A stretch of 64,000 bases of DNA from Takakia lepidozioides (GCA_030704615.1 CM060731.1:17854001-17918000), one strand, 5' to 3'; shown: positions 1-11,101, counted from the stretch's first letter. Translations and numbers: made by a program. The notes: generated by a model from the letters alone, not told the origin.

Positions 1-223
1 TGACATGACAACCAAACGGCGGCTCTGTCAGTCAATCTGTCAACGAATGCACTGGTGGGGCACTTGTGAAAAAACAGTTGGATTCTAGGATTAGGGTTGA
101 CATTATGGACTCCGCATTTGGGCACTCTATGACCATGCGCTTGGTTCGCATGGGGAGACATTTCACAGAAGTGGAAACCCGCGTTAGGAGATCTGCAAGC
201 CGGAGCGATACCTGCAATTCTCT

Positions 224-1747
224 GTGAGGACGCCAAAAACTCCGCTCCCACACAATTTGCATTCACAAGCACCGTCGGATTGTGAACTCTACTTTCTGAA
301 GCAACATCGACATATGGCCTCCCAGGCCATGGGCTCCCTTGACGCGGACTTCTTCAGTGAGGACCACCCTGTGCCATTTTCTTACGAGGTGGAAGATGAT
401 GGTTTTGCGCTGGTGCATGAACACGTCCTCGCAACGCAGTTTCAGTTGGAAAATGGAACTCTATTCCTTCAAAGGGAAGTGTACGATGCCAATGGAAAAC
501 TGCTCAAGTACGTGTTCCAGAAACCTTCGCATACTGCACCAGCCACACAATGGAGAGTGCCTCCAGGAGCGAGTTGATGTTGCGGGCAGCTGGAAGATCA
601 GGGGATCCCAGCAAAATAGTGCGGGCAGTGAGCATATGTGCAGATGGCACCCCTCTCGTGGGAAGAGTTCCCCATCTGGAAGGCGAAGAGAGATTCGGGT
701 CTTGCAAACGGAAATTGGACACCCCTCCGGGATCGGATGCAGATTCCCATAGGGCGGACAGGGTGAACTTCTCGACGCCACGTGTTCCCTTGGATCAGAG
801 ATGGAATTGCGGAACATCCACAGGTGAGGGCTACTCTGCCCCAGACCGGACCCCTGCATCAAGCATTGTCACTGCAATGGTTGAAGACCAGAACGTGGTG
901 CCGCATATAATCGAGTCCATGGGCTTGGACGAGGTTTGGCATATAGAACGCACAAGTGCTGGATCTCGTGTGAAATGCACGGCGATCAGGGCCACCAATC
1001 ATGAAAAATGTACATCATTAATCTCCAGAGGGAAAGAACGCACTACAGCTCCTACATTCACGGGTTTGTTTCTCCCTTACGGACAAGGCGAGGCAAAGAA
1101 CCACAAGTTCTGGTTCTGCGCTGACGATTGTGGGAGATGTGTGCATGGTACAGTGAGGCCTTCCGTGGTAAGGAAGCCTACTCCACCAACCGTGTGGCCT
1201 GTGAAGATGGGCACAGGTCTCACTCACCGAGAGATCGCAATGCTGGAAGAGGCGGGTTTCTCCCTAGCCAGACATTCCATTGCACGTGAAGGTGCTTCAA
1301 GTGGAAGCGGTTCACGGGTACCTCCGCCTGACGCTCACTTGTGGCCAACCAGACGGAATGGGAAGCTGGTTCGATGATTCCCTCCAACCGCAGAACACTA
1401 CGGCAAAATTGAGTCCGCCAGAATGCTTCACGCTCGTATTGCGGGAACAATGGAAGTGCCTGATCCACGGTATGGTCGGGTCTTCACCATGATCTCATCC
1501 GCATCTGCGCTGCAGGACAGGACGTACGAAATCATTGTTTCCAATTTTCCCAATTGTACATGTCCTGATTTTGTTGGTATGCTTTCAAGTAGTTTGAGAA
1601 AGAGAGGGAAGTTCATACCGTGCAAACACCTTTACTTCGTCTTCTTGAGAAGGATGGTTTGTGATCCAAAGCGCGACTTCTTCATTCACCAAGCCACTGT
1701 GAGTTTCAACGAAGTCAACACACTTCTACAGCGGGATACAAGCCCAT
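224..1747 (+). pseudogene. SWIM zinc-finger protein gene, disrupted
   Basis: The C-terminal part (about 1378-1747) encodes a SWIM-type zinc finger: a C-x-C pair in NCTCPDF and, 22 residues later, a C-x-H pair in PCKHLYF. SWIM fingers occur in plant MULE transposases and in regulatory proteins. The middle part (550-1377) is an open frame with a Cys-containing stretch near 1110-1145 (FCADDCGRC) that I cannot assign. One in-frame TGA at 1375-1377 separates the middle from the SWIM part, and the frame continues on both sides. The first part (224-577) is in another frame, so a frameshift near 550-577 is likely. No DDE transposase core is visible. The right edge lies about 180 bp from a MULE-like repeat, so this may be element cargo or a transposase remnant. 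The SWIM call is fairly sure; the role is unknown. Confidence 0.6.
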
Positions 1748-1929
1748 AAAAATCTGTGTTTACCTTGACTACAACTTGTAATGGAATGACTGTTCAAGTC
1801 CAGTGACTCTCAATGTATGTCGTCTAACATCTTTGCTATGCGTGGGTCAATGCATTTGTCGCATTGGTTTGTCATTCTCTTTTCATTAGCAAACACAAGA
1901 AACTACCTTCAGATAGACAGATGATCAAA
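1748..1929. other. non-coding spacer
   Basis: I see no gene here. The stretch lies between the SWIM reading frame and the palindromic array and may be internal sequence of the MULE-like element. Confidence 0.4.
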
Positions 1930-2418
1930 TCAACCTCGTCTCAACATGAGGTTTACTTGAAGTTCTCCAAATCTTCCTTGTGTTGACACAAGGATGATTT
2001 TTGTTCTCAGAAAACAACATCGTGTCAACACGAAGTTCATTTTTGTTCCAGGAAAACAACCTCGTGTTAACACGAGGTTTTGTTGAAGTTCTCCAAATCC
2101 CCCTTGTGTCGACACGAGGTTCATTTCAGTTCTACGAAATGAAGCTCCTGTTAACAGAAGGTTGAACTCCAGGAAAGCCCAAAACCCTTCATCCGTTTCA
2201 CCTTCATGTGGTGAAATCAGCAGTTGGGGGCTCCACGGTTATAGGCCCACCTTCTTTGTGGTGACGTGGCATGACCTGGACCAGGCTCACGCCACGTCAG
2301 CATCAGCGCCATGTCAGCAGCGTGAGCGTAGGCTCACGCCATGTCATCATTGTGTGAGCGTACACTCACACGCTCACGCGCCAGGCTCACGCGCCAGGCT
2401 CACGCGGTAGCGTCGTTG
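1930..2418 (-). mobile_element. MULE-like element end, inverted copy
   Basis: This stretch is the reverse complement, with divergence, of 9204 to about 9500, the left end of the complete MULE-like element at 9204-10517. Shared blocks include the end (GCTCACGCGGTAGCGTCG), several GTGAGC-rich stretches, CCACGGTTATAGGCCCA, and palindromes around GTTAAC. The element boundary falls at 2418. The next 9 bases (2419-2427, ATTACTCCT) would be the target duplication, but I see no partner copy, so the other end probably lies before the window. If so, the SWIM reading frame lies inside the element. Confidence 0.65.
1936..2165. repeat. array of GTTAAC-centred palindromes
   Basis: Four or five imperfect copies of a palindromic unit follow one another, spaced by AAGTTCTCCAAATC or TTTTTGTTCC spacers. 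The best copy, at 2058-2079, is a perfect 22-bp palindrome centred on GTGTTAACAC. The same kind of array lies inside the element at 9204-10517. Confidence 0.8.
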
Positions 2419-2448
2419 ATTACTCCTACCCCAGCAGTAGACATTGTA

Positions 2449-3006
2449 ATGGGCTGCCCAAGTTTCTATATTGGCAGTTACTTGTACCGAATGTTCGTGA
2501 TAATGAGGGGAACCTGGCAGCGCTATGAGAGTATTGAAAAAGATACTAATTGGGAATTACCCAAATTCCAGCCACCAGAGAGAGTCGCAGGCACTTCACC
2601 ATATATGAATAGACCACTCTATGCTGAAGCATGGTGCCAGGCGAAGGACCACTTTTCACCATTGGTCTTGGACAGAGACCACCCTTTCAGAGAAATAGGG
2701 ATCCAAGCTGTTAACTGGTTAATGGGCAGCAGGACGACTAAACACATTATACCCTGGACCAAGGAGGAGCTGCAAACCTACCGAGAAACCTTGACCACCA
2801 AAATCAATATGGTACGTGGGGACGGAGTAGCAGAACACCCTGATGACGAAAGCTGGCCCACTCATGAACCAAAGGAGCAACCAGACAGTGACGACAACAT
2901 GAACAAGAAGTTGTCACCACGACAATACTGGGACGCACTTCCTACCCCGCAGACAGGCATGCCACCACCTTACATGCCCAAGATATACAACAAGCACAGG
3001 AACTGA
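2449..3006 (+). CDS. unidentified 185-aa ORF upstream of an LTR
   Basis: I do not recognise this protein. I chose the ATG at 2449 because the longer frame starts inside the MULE-like repeat. The product has a Trp/Tyr/Pro-rich central part (residues about 15-110) and an acidic, hydrophilic C-terminus (about 115-160, rich in D, E, P and S). It has no signal peptide and no clear catalytic motif. The stop is 45 bp upstream of a purine tract and a presumed 3' LTR, where the last ORF of an LTR retrotransposon would lie. It is therefore probably a retrotransposon protein whose upstream part was lost when the MULE-like element inserted. The function is unknown. Confidence 0.4.
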   Translation: MGCPSFYIGSYLYRMFVIMRGTWQRYESIEKDTNWELPKFQPPERVAGTSPYMNRPLYAEAWCQAKDHFSPLVLDRDHPFREIGIQAVNWLMGSRTTKHIIPWTKEELQTYRETLTTKINMVRGDGVAEHPDDESWPTHEPKEQPDSDDNMNKKLSPRQYWDALPTPQTGMPPPYMPKIYNKHRN

Positions 3007-3029
3007 CGAAATTGTGCGGACACAATTTC

Positions 3030-3050
3030 AAAAGAGGGGGGGGAATAAAT
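3030..3050 (+). other. candidate polypurine tract
   Basis: An A/G run (AAAAGAGGGGGGGGAATAAA) ends just before a TGATAATGG that could open an LTR. Polypurine tracts prime plus-strand synthesis at this position in LTR elements. Confidence 0.55.
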
Positions 3051-3889
3051 GATAATGGCTATGCTACGAGGGCCAGACAGCGAGGGTCACAACGGGACAT
3101 ACTGGGTAGTGATGGATGTACACTAACTGGTCACGGGCAAAAACGGCTAAGTACGCGGTACTTAGCAAATGGCGGAACAATGGTACATTATCACGAGAGC
3201 AGTAGTGGGTAGTGTAGTAACCGTGGGCACGGCCACGTTAGCATTGGCTTTAACTAATAGAGAGAGTAGTGGACCATTTACCACTATGGCTCACGACCAC
3301 GTTTTTAGCAAACCTTTTAGGTTGCGTAGGTAGTTAGGCAAACGGTCATTAACGACCGCAGACTGTAACGACTCTTTTGAACATAGTATAAAAAGGTTGC
3401 GCGCAACTTAGAAGGAGAGCAATATGAGTATTAGTGATCAGTGTGTATTCAGGGACTCAGAGTGATTCAATATATACTTTTGTGATGATATGACAAACTC
3501 TGAAGTAAAGCCATGCTATTCGAAGTATCTCTGTGTAGAGTGAACGTGAGATGGAGAGAATGTGCATTATGAGAGAACGTGAGATGGTGAGAATGTATAT
3601 CATCTCAGGATAGTTCTTGTTTGCCTTGACTACCATTTGCTTAACGACTTCAGTCTTTTCGACTAAGATCTTTCATACCAAAGAGACTGTAAATTGAGCT
3701 TAATCAATAGGATTAAGCAGTCTACAGGGAATTGAATTCATACGATGTTCATGGTTTAGCTATCCTTAAAACGATTACTTCGTAATCGTTTTTGAAAGCA
3801 TACCGTCGGACAACCTCTGTTGCATGTCTTAGGAAATGGGCAGTAGTGCTGATAGCCTGTTTTGTCTAAGTCATAAACCAGCGGTTAAC
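3051..3889 (+). mobile_element. probable 3' LTR, unknown family
   Basis: The stretch follows a purine tract, begins with TG and could end with CA at about 3889, directly before a Gypsy reverse transcriptase that starts mid-domain. It has a TATA box at 3387. Two similar copies of a GAACGTGAGATGG unit lie near 3541-3600. No second LTR is visible, so the borders rest on the TG/CA rule and on where Gypsy homology begins. Confidence 0.5.
3387..3396 (+). promoter_or_regulatory. TATA box in LTR
   Basis: TATAAAAAGG lies in the middle of the presumed LTR, where the U3 promoter of an LTR retrotransposon would be. Confidence 0.5.
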
Positions 3890-5335
3890 AGTGGTTCTAG
3901 GAAACTTACATTGGGAATGTGCATTGGTGTATGTAGATGACATCAATGTTTACTCGGCCGACTTTGATTCTCACATGCTAGATCTGAAGCGGGTACTCTA
4001 CAGGCTTAGAGGAGTTGGCTTGAAAGTGAAAGCAAAAAAATGTGACCTATGCATGACGGAGCTTCATTTTCTTGGGCACCTTCTCTCTGCCAAAGGCATC
4101 AGCCCTGATCTAGCCAAGATCCAAGCCGTGTGGGAGTATCCCACTCTACGTGACAAAACTTGTATCCGCGCCTTTCTTGGGATAGCCTCTTGCTACCGTC
4201 GTTTCATTAAACATTTTGCTCATATTGCCGCTACGCTTAATAAGTTAATATGCAAAGATATTCATTTTCATTGGGGGTGGTCTCAAACCGCTGCTTTTGA
4301 GCAACTAAAAATTGCTCTCACTAGTGCACCCATTCTGGTCTTTCCTGATTTCTCGCTACCATTTATTCTTCAGACTGATGCCTCTGACCCGGCTGTTTCA
4401 GCTATTCTGTGTCAAAAGCAAGATGGTAGGGAGCATGTGGTGGCCTATGCCTCACGCGCGGCTTGACAAACATGAAAAGAATTATAGCATTACTGATAAA
4501 GAAGGACTTGTCGTTATCTTTGGGTGAAACATTTCCGACAGTATCTACACGGGTGTCCATTTGTTGTTCAAACTGATCATTTGTCTTTAAAGGCTCTCAA
4601 GACCCCGCATGAGCTCTCAGGTTGCCTGGCTCGTTGGTCTTTAACTCTTCAGATGTTCGAATATGATATTCAATACAAGAAAGACAAGGCCAACAACAAT
4701 GCTGATGCTCCTACACGCAGCGAGCCTAAGTCTTCTACTTCTTATGCTTCTTTGGATGATCTCGCTAAGTGCTTGCCCACTGCTGGTTTTGATGGTCCAG
4801 ATCTGTTGGCCCTATTTGCCATTGTTCCTTCCACTCCCCCTGTCTGAGTGGGATCTCATTTCTTTTGCTGCTGGTTAGAGGATTCATAGAGTACTGCCCT
4901 GTTACAGAGGTCTTCTTCCAGGTATGATACTTCCCATTTTTTCTTCGATGCCCTGCTGTTTTCTGCTACCTGGCCCAGCTTCTTGACCAAACCTCTCTCC
5001 ATAGGGATCCTGCTTATGAGCTTCATTGTCCTGTCTGTATTCTCATGAAGTCACCCTTACTCACCAGTTGAGCTCTGTCCTACTATGGAGTTCACCAAGG
5101 CGGACACTCCCTCTATGCTCACACTAACCTAAGGGCTGGCTATGGTGGCTGCAGACATGAAAGATCTTCTCCACAAAGCCCTCCTCCAAAAGTGTAAGAC
5201 CAACACTCATATGCAGGGCCTCTCTTCCCATACCCTCAGGCAAGTAAACTATCATCTCCCCTCTCATCGGGAGCATGAAGGTAAGTTGCTTAAGGTTAGT
5301 ATTGTTCATGGGCAAGAAAGTGTCGTGGAGATCCT
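3886..5335 (+). pseudogene. Ty3/Gypsy RT and RNase H fragment
   Basis: The fragment opens inside the reverse transcriptase, with the YVDDINVYS catalytic block at about 3928-3956. It continues through the RT thumb (FLGH, FLGIASCYRRFIKHF) and RNase H (QTDASD at about 4372) to RNase H's end near 4760. A frame change near 4460-4525 breaks it. The segment 5142-5335 resembles the linker before integrase. The sequence belongs to the same family as the outer element at 26,619-50,637 and the pol segment on the minus strand at 38.6-41.4 kb. The 5' half is missing, cut off by the LTR on its left. The copy is not functional. Confidence 0.85.
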
Positions 5336-8300
5336 GACGAGCCCTGAGCGCGCGCAGTCAGGGTGACGGCATAGTAGTCTAGAGGGCCTAGGTAAGTTGC
5401 GGTGTAGGTTGGGCTCACTGAACCGCCTACCCAACTGCGGTTAGCGCAGGGGGTCCGTGGTTGTACATGGTGGCTATGATCACTATCTAAGTCCTACCGG
5501 CAAAGAGAAATCACGTAATCCTCTTCACAGGGCGAGTTTGCATTTCTAAGTCCTACGGTATCCTATAATCTACTCAGTAATTGCCTTCCAAGTCTTTGTG
5601 TTTTATTGGCTAATTCCTACCGCGTAGGCCCCCGAGCCGCCTATAGCCGGGACATGTTTTAATCCCTTCACAAGGCACCTACCGAGCCTAGGGAGGAGAG
5701 GGAAAATCGTCCTCTCCCAATGCCCTTCTTCACCGAGGGCTTGAGTTCAAGTCACCTCTGAATGGAAGGGCCAACACTTCCTATCCCAGTGCCTAAATAC
5801 TTTGTTTTAGCAAAGGAGTGGCCAAAATGCCTATCGTCATCTAATTGGTTCACTCAGTTTAATAGGGTGGTTCTAAGCCCCTCAACTCAACAAGTTCAAT
5901 CAGTTTAATCAACGCCCTGCAGGCTATAACGAGCAACACGTGTATCTATTCTAATTAAGCAATTTCGCAAATCAGAAATGTTGGAAAATACAGGAAATTA
6001 AGAAAATCGGAAAAAATACTTCCCATGTGGGAAATCATGTGGGGAATCCAAAAATACCCTTGGTGCCTAAAGATGCCCTTGGGAACCCAATGAGAACCGA
6101 GGAACACCCGGGAACCGTTCCTTGCCACGGGGAACTGCCGCGGCCCTATCGGATGAATGAATCTCACTGAGGACTCATCCCTGCCACTACATTTGTTAGT
6201 CCAGAACATGCATGCGTAAATAATAAAATAACCACTGGTGGATCCAAGCCAGATTTCACCTCTTTACATTATTCTAAGGCGCTGGTGCGCTTTCCCTCTG
6301 TCTACCTTGGGCTCTAACACAAAGGCTCACTGTAGCCGAGTTTTTAGGACCGAGTACTTTCTCCCCTCCCTTGTCTTTCGAGGTCTCCGCCTCTAGCTCA
6401 CTGCCCTCAGGCCCGCTTGGCTCCTTCTTGGAGTCCTAAGAACGCTCCCCTCCAATGCTACGTCCTCCCAAAATTCTAGATTTAATCTACCACTGGCGCC
6501 TTAGATAATGGCTCAAAACCCTTAGAGGGGTATAAATTGAATATAATAGCTAAAGGTAAGAATACCCCCCCCCCTTAAGGGAATTTGCAGACGCATTGCC
6601 CGATGGGTAAAACGCCCCTGCCACGTGGCGGGGTGCAGATCCGCGCGTAGCGGTCCAACCGTGGACCGCTGCGGTTAACGCCAACGTCCACCGGTCCGTC
6701 ACAACTTTTGGTTATCCAGCGGCTAAAGACCCGCGTCTTGCTCGCACGCTTCAGGGCCTCACGCCTGAGCCATGCAGCTGATGTACTTGATCTCAGTACG
6801 ACTTAAGGTCAGCGTTGGGGCCTCGCGCTTGTACGTCGTGACTGGGCCACGGTTGCCTCCACGCTTTTAGTGATCGAGTCCCTACTCTCTAGGCGCAGCA
6901 CCCGGGCTCCTCCCGGGCTTAGCTGCTGTCAAGCGAAATCAGCCCGCCCAAACCCCAAGATAAAAAATACAAACCACACCCTCTCATAGGCCTCCATGGC
7001 TTGCTGGCTTGCTTTGCCAGGGCTGCTATATTTCAAATTAGTAATCAAATACAAAGATTCTTTCTTCCAACAATTCAAATACAAGCTTCTATTGGTGCCT
7101 TTACCAATAGACTATGGGGGTCTTTCCCTTGTCACTTCTAGACATGAAATAATGGGACTCCGCAATGCACTCTCCTCTTTTGAAGAGTCTAAATCAGATT
7201 TTCAATTTCAAGCTTTGCTTGGAAAATAAATGAATCACATACACAAATGGTGAAATGGTAAGATGGGATCAACCTTTCTATGCGAGAGTGCTCGGGATGC
7301 TCTATCGACTCAAGTAATGGTACTCTATGCGGCCTTCATTTGGGCTCTCGTCCATAAGTCCATACCAACCCCTCCTACTCGTCCTCAAGTCACTTTCCTC
7401 CACATAAAATTGCCCTCTTCCTTCACAAATGAAAATGGCTCAAAGGCCCAAAAGCTAGGTCACTTGCCTTAGCTTACAATAATCCTACCTAACTAGGGAG
7501 CTTCAAGCTCCACTCCCTAGGATCTAGCCCCTCCTCAAGCCAAAAGTTAGCAAACACTACAACAACAAGCAAGAGGAAACTAAGCAAATGAGCTAGATGA
7601 GAATAAGGGAAGCCTTGCCCCCTCTTTTATACTGTTGTTGTGCCTATTAGTTTAAGGGAGAATATTTATTAAACTATTATTTCCTTGGAGGATCTATAAT
7701 ATACTATTCCATATGGATGAAAAGTCTTAGAGGCAAATGAAAGCTGTATTTTCATCCATCCAGTTGGATGACCAGTTGGCGCGAGTTGTCATTTCATCCA
7801 TCCAGCTCTTCAAGGCGAATTCCAGGATTTTTCATCCATCCAAGTAGTAGAAATGCAAATAATATGCCTTGTGAGTGCCATCGACTCAATAATTTGGCCC
7901 CGCTGCTTCATAAATCACCAAACTTGGTGACAAACTACAATTGTATACCCCGTAATCAGCCTGTAAATTCTCAGCTTCATCAGTGGTAAGAAGTTGCACT
8001 TCTCGCCATTCGTCGTATTTTCTCTACACACATATTTTGTGATATATTTGGAAATCAAATCCCTGATGATGGCTCTTGGGTCTTTGACCCTGTTACTGAG
8101 TCATAGGTTGTCCGGAGTCCCCTCCAGTTGTCCCGCACTGCTAACAAGTCCACGCTTCGCCGTTTGAAGTCGCCCTGACCTACTGTCATTCCGATGCGGC
8201 CAATTGCTTTGTTGCGATATTTCATCGCTATACATGTCGCTTCCACCAATTGCCAAGCTCCTCGCCGTGTGTTCCTACTGGACTTGAAAGGCGGGAGAAA

Positions 8301-8545
8301 AGAGAGATTGCAATCTGGGACTGGAACAGTCGTCCTGTATTGTTTGAACATGATTAACTCGCCGTTTTTGTTACCGAATTGGCAGCCTAATATGCTGTCG
8401 ATGCAGCTTCCTACGGTCATCTTGACGCCAAAGTTCCTCTTCATGGTCGTCGCAGACACTGTCTAATTTCCTACGTGCTTTACCAACGATTTTCAGACAA
8501 CGAACAAACTATCATGTTTTGACAGTACAAAGCCGAAACCGCTTG
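5336..8545. mobile_element. 3.2-kb insert in the Gypsy copy, unclassified
   Basis: Gypsy homology stops near 5335 and resumes near 8550, so about 3.2 kb was inserted here. The insert has no recognisable transposase, no clear terminal repeats and no target duplication that I can find. Part is low in coding content, with C-rich and T-rich stretches (6300-6960). TTCATCCATCC recurs near 7753-7840. Short frames at 6996-7229 and 7263-7472 match nothing I know. The exact borders are uncertain. Confidence 0.4.
8055..8459 (-). CDS. unidentified 134-aa ORF in the insert
   Basis: This open frame lies at the right end of the 3.2-kb insert. The protein is basic and has no motif I recognise. It could be chance. 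I list it only because it is the longest frame in the insert. Confidence 0.2.
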   Translation of the reverse strand: MSATTMKRNFGVKMTVGSCIDSILGCQFGNKNGELIMFKQYRTTVPVPDCNLSFLPPFKSSRNTRRGAWQLVEATCIAMKYRNKAIGRIGMTVGQGDFKRRSVDLLAVRDNWRGLRTTYDSVTGSKTQEPSSGI

Positions 8546-8549
8546 TCTT

Positions 8550-9203
8550 ATGATAAAAAACGATCTGAAAAGAAAATTGTACCAATATATGCATCTACAG
8601 GTCCCTACCAAGAGTTTTATGCTATCGTTGCTTAAGCTTTACCATAGCTCTCTCTATGCTGGTCATTTGGGTGTTGACAAAATTGTCAAAAGACTCCAGG
8701 AAAAATACCACTGGAAGGGGTTAACTAGGGATGTGACGGATTTTATTGCTAAGTGTGTTCCATGTAAGTCCAAGACCTTGCTGCCTAGAACCATGGCTCC
8801 TCTTAAACTCCAACCAATACTTGTCACTGAAATGTTTGCCAGGGTTGGTCTTGATTTTGTTGGTCCTCTTAAAACTACGACTAAGAGCAATAGTTACATT
8901 AGTGTGGCTACTGATTACCTGTCTAAGTGGGTAGAGATTTGACCGTTGGTTGCTAAGAATAGCGATGAGGCAGTTCAATTCTTTTTTGATGAAATTTTGT
9001 TACGCCATGGTTGTCCCCTTGAAATTCTCACTGACCAGGGTACTGAATTTTGCAACCAGTTGATGGAGGTTGTGTGTTTTAATCTAGATGTCAAGCATCG
9101 CTTGACTGCTCCCTACAATCCCCAATGCAACGGGCTTACTGAAAGGTTCAACAAGACGATGTACCAGTTATTAGAGAAGAACGGTGCATTCACTGAGGAG
9201 CAG
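8550..9203 (+). pseudogene. Ty3/Gypsy integrase, N-terminal and core part
   Basis: The HHCC zinc-binding domain is visible: H-x-H in YAGHLG near 8660 and CVPC near 8757. It is followed by the integrase core: VGLDFVGPL at about 8845, LTDQGTEF at about 9027 and NPQCNGLTERFN at about 9118, which carry the D, D and E positions. A TGA at 8941-8943 interrupts the frame. Coding similarity ends at TEE, next to the inserted element at 9204, and resumes at 10,527. Confidence 0.88.
9195..9203 (+). repeat. 9-bp target-site duplication, left copy
   Basis: ACTGAGGAG here is repeated at 10,518-10,526. The two copies bracket the MULE-like element and split the integrase reading frame at exactly this point. 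Confidence 0.85.
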
Positions 9204-9432
9204 CGACGCTACCGCGTGAGCTTGACGTGTGAGCGTATGCTCACACAATGGTGATGTGGCGTGAGCCTATGCTCACAGCGCTGACGTGGCGTTGGTGTTG
9301 ATGTGGCGTGAGCCCACCCAATATCATGCCACGTCACCACAAAGATGATGGGCCTATAACCGTGGAGCAAATAACTGTGGGATTTCACCATCTGAAGGTG
9401 AGATGGGTTAAGGGTTTAGGGCGTCCGCAGAG

Positions 9433-9460
9433 ATCAACCTTGTGTTAACACAAGGTTGAT
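9433..9460. repeat. 28-bp perfect palindrome
   Basis: The two 14-base arms are exact reverse complements centred on GTT/AAC, so single strands could form a hairpin. A related, less perfect copy follows at about 9478-9500. Confidence 0.9.
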
Positions 9461-9679
9461 TTCAGAGAACTTGAAATGAACCTTGTGTTAACATGAGGTT
9501 GATTTCGAGAATGTTCATTTGAGTGCGACTTGATGTGTTCGCAAATGAACAAATGAGTTTGAGGAATGAATGCAACAAATGGTAGACACGCGCACAACAC
9601 GATTGATAACATGACATACAGCGACAGACATACGACTTCATTTATTTTATTTTATTTTCCCTCCCTGGGGGGGTTCATG

Positions 9680-10005
9680 AAAATCAACCTTGCGTTGACG
9701 CAACCTTGATTTGAGAAATGAAAGCATCATTTTTTGAAGATTTATTTTTTGCTTTTGTTTTTATTTTTGTTTTTTTCCCCTCCCTAGGGGTGATGCAATC
9801 AACCTTGCGTTGACGCAACCTTGATTTGAGAAATGAAAGCATCATTTTTTGAAGTTTTTTTTAATTTTCCTTCCAAGGGGGGTGATGCAAATCAACCTTG
9901 CGTTGACGCAATCTTGATTTGAGAAATGAAAGTTATTTTATTTTATTTTTTGGATGTAAATCAACCTTGCGTTGACGCAACCTTGATTTGAGAAAGGAAA
10001 ACATC
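9680..10005 (+). repeat. four tandem palindromic units
   Basis: Four units begin near 9682, 9794, 9891 and 9958. Each carries AACCTTGCGTTGACGCAA with the inverted pair TTGCGT/ACGCAA, followed by TTGATTTGAGAAA. Spacing shrinks (about 112, 97 and 67 bp) through loss of T-rich spacer. Confidence 0.85.
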
Positions 10006-10517
10006 CTTTTTTTAGGACTATTTTTTGCATTTTGTATGGTTGCTGGCCTTGTTGTTCTTCGTTTCGTGTCTTGCATTGCAAGTCTTGCCAACCTGTTCTG
10101 CACCATGTTTTTTCATAAACCGCAAAGACGCTTTAGGGATTTCTTGGTGTTTGTCTGGAGAACGTCTATCAATGAAAAGTGGATGTGAATTGGGGGGAAT
10201 GAACTTCGTTAAAACAAACTCATTCTCCTTCGTGTTCATTCCGCAACAGGACATTGTACTCTCTGAAATATCCTGTGCCCGTGGACAAAAACCATCCACA
10301 AACCACCCGTGATTTCTCATCCGACCAAGATTTGGATGAGGGAGGAGACTTCTCGAAAATAAAGTTGGCAAATCTGGGGCGTGGTAGTCGCCTACAGTTC
10401 CGCGGAAATAGGTGGCATCCGCAGAAATAGGTCCTGCACGTGGGAAACCTTGCTGACGTGGCGTGAGCCTGGCTGGGCTCACGCGCTCACGCGGCCAGGC
10501 TCACACGCAAGCTTTTC

Positions 10518-10526
10518 CCACTGAGG
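10518..10526 (+). repeat. 9-bp target-site duplication, right copy
   Basis: ACTGAGGAG matches 9195-9203 exactly. Confidence 0.85.
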
Positions 10527-11101
10527 AGTAGGATGTTACTCTGCCTATTCTCATTTTTACTTATAGGACCTCTGTACATGTCAGTATTCGTTATTCACCA
10601 TTTGAATTATTGTATGGTCGCAAGGCCCGCACCCCGCTTCATGTTCCTGTGTTACATACTCAGGTGGAGGAGCCCGTCATATGGAAAGACTTCCTCACTC
10701 AACTCACTTCCTATCGTTTGCGTTTGCTAGAAGATGTTCAACATAATATTCAGGTCTCTCAGGTTGTTCAGGCTAGGAACTACAATCGGCGTGTTGTTTA
10801 TTCTGAAATTTTTTCTCTAGGACAAACTGTGTGTGTTCGTTTGCAGCCTGGCAAACAGGCTACCAAGTCTAAGATGCGCATCGATGGTCTATACTTGATT
10901 CATGCTATTTTGCCTGGCCGCCAGTATCGTCTTCTTCCCCAACATTCTTCTACGACGGAGATTGCAGGGACTGTTCATGTTTCTCAACTCGTCCCTTCTA
11001 AGCTGCAGTTTGACTTAACCTGCATCAACGTCGAAAATTGCCATGTGGTTTTGACCCCGAGAAAGCGTGTTCGTCTTGACTCGGATACCATAGCTGACTA
11101 G
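10527..11101 (+). pseudogene. Ty3/Gypsy integrase, C-terminal part
   Basis: This is the continuation of the integrase interrupted at 9203. After a short out-of-frame start it reads YGRKARTPLHVPV at about 10,610, the part following the catalytic Glu. A basic C-terminal domain follows and ends at a natural stop at 11,099-11,101. The same end is found in the outer element near 49,887, where the downstream T-rich region also resembles this one (AAGGTTTT motifs at 11,200-11,260). Confidence 0.85.

Larger units (their letters stand above)
9204..10517 (+). mobile_element. complete non-autonomous MULE-like element
   Basis: The 1.3-kb element is bracketed by a perfect 9-bp direct repeat, the length typical of Mutator-like (MULE) elements. 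Removing it and one repeat copy restores the Gypsy integrase frame. Both ends are rich in GTGAGC/GCTCAC motifs facing inward, but the terminal inverted match is weak. The interior holds a 28-bp perfect palindrome and four tandem palindromic units. No transposase is encoded; the minus-strand frame at 10,018-10,482 matches nothing I know. The left end is shared, inverted, with 1930-2418. Confidence 0.75.

Noticed and set aside
2341-2448. Upstream start for the unknown ORF
   Set aside because: This part is MULE-like terminal sequence; the ATG at 2449 is the first in sequence outside the element.
9680-10005. CRISPR-like array
   Set aside because: Only four units, shrinking spacers made of the same T-rich sequence, eukaryotic context and no cas genes.
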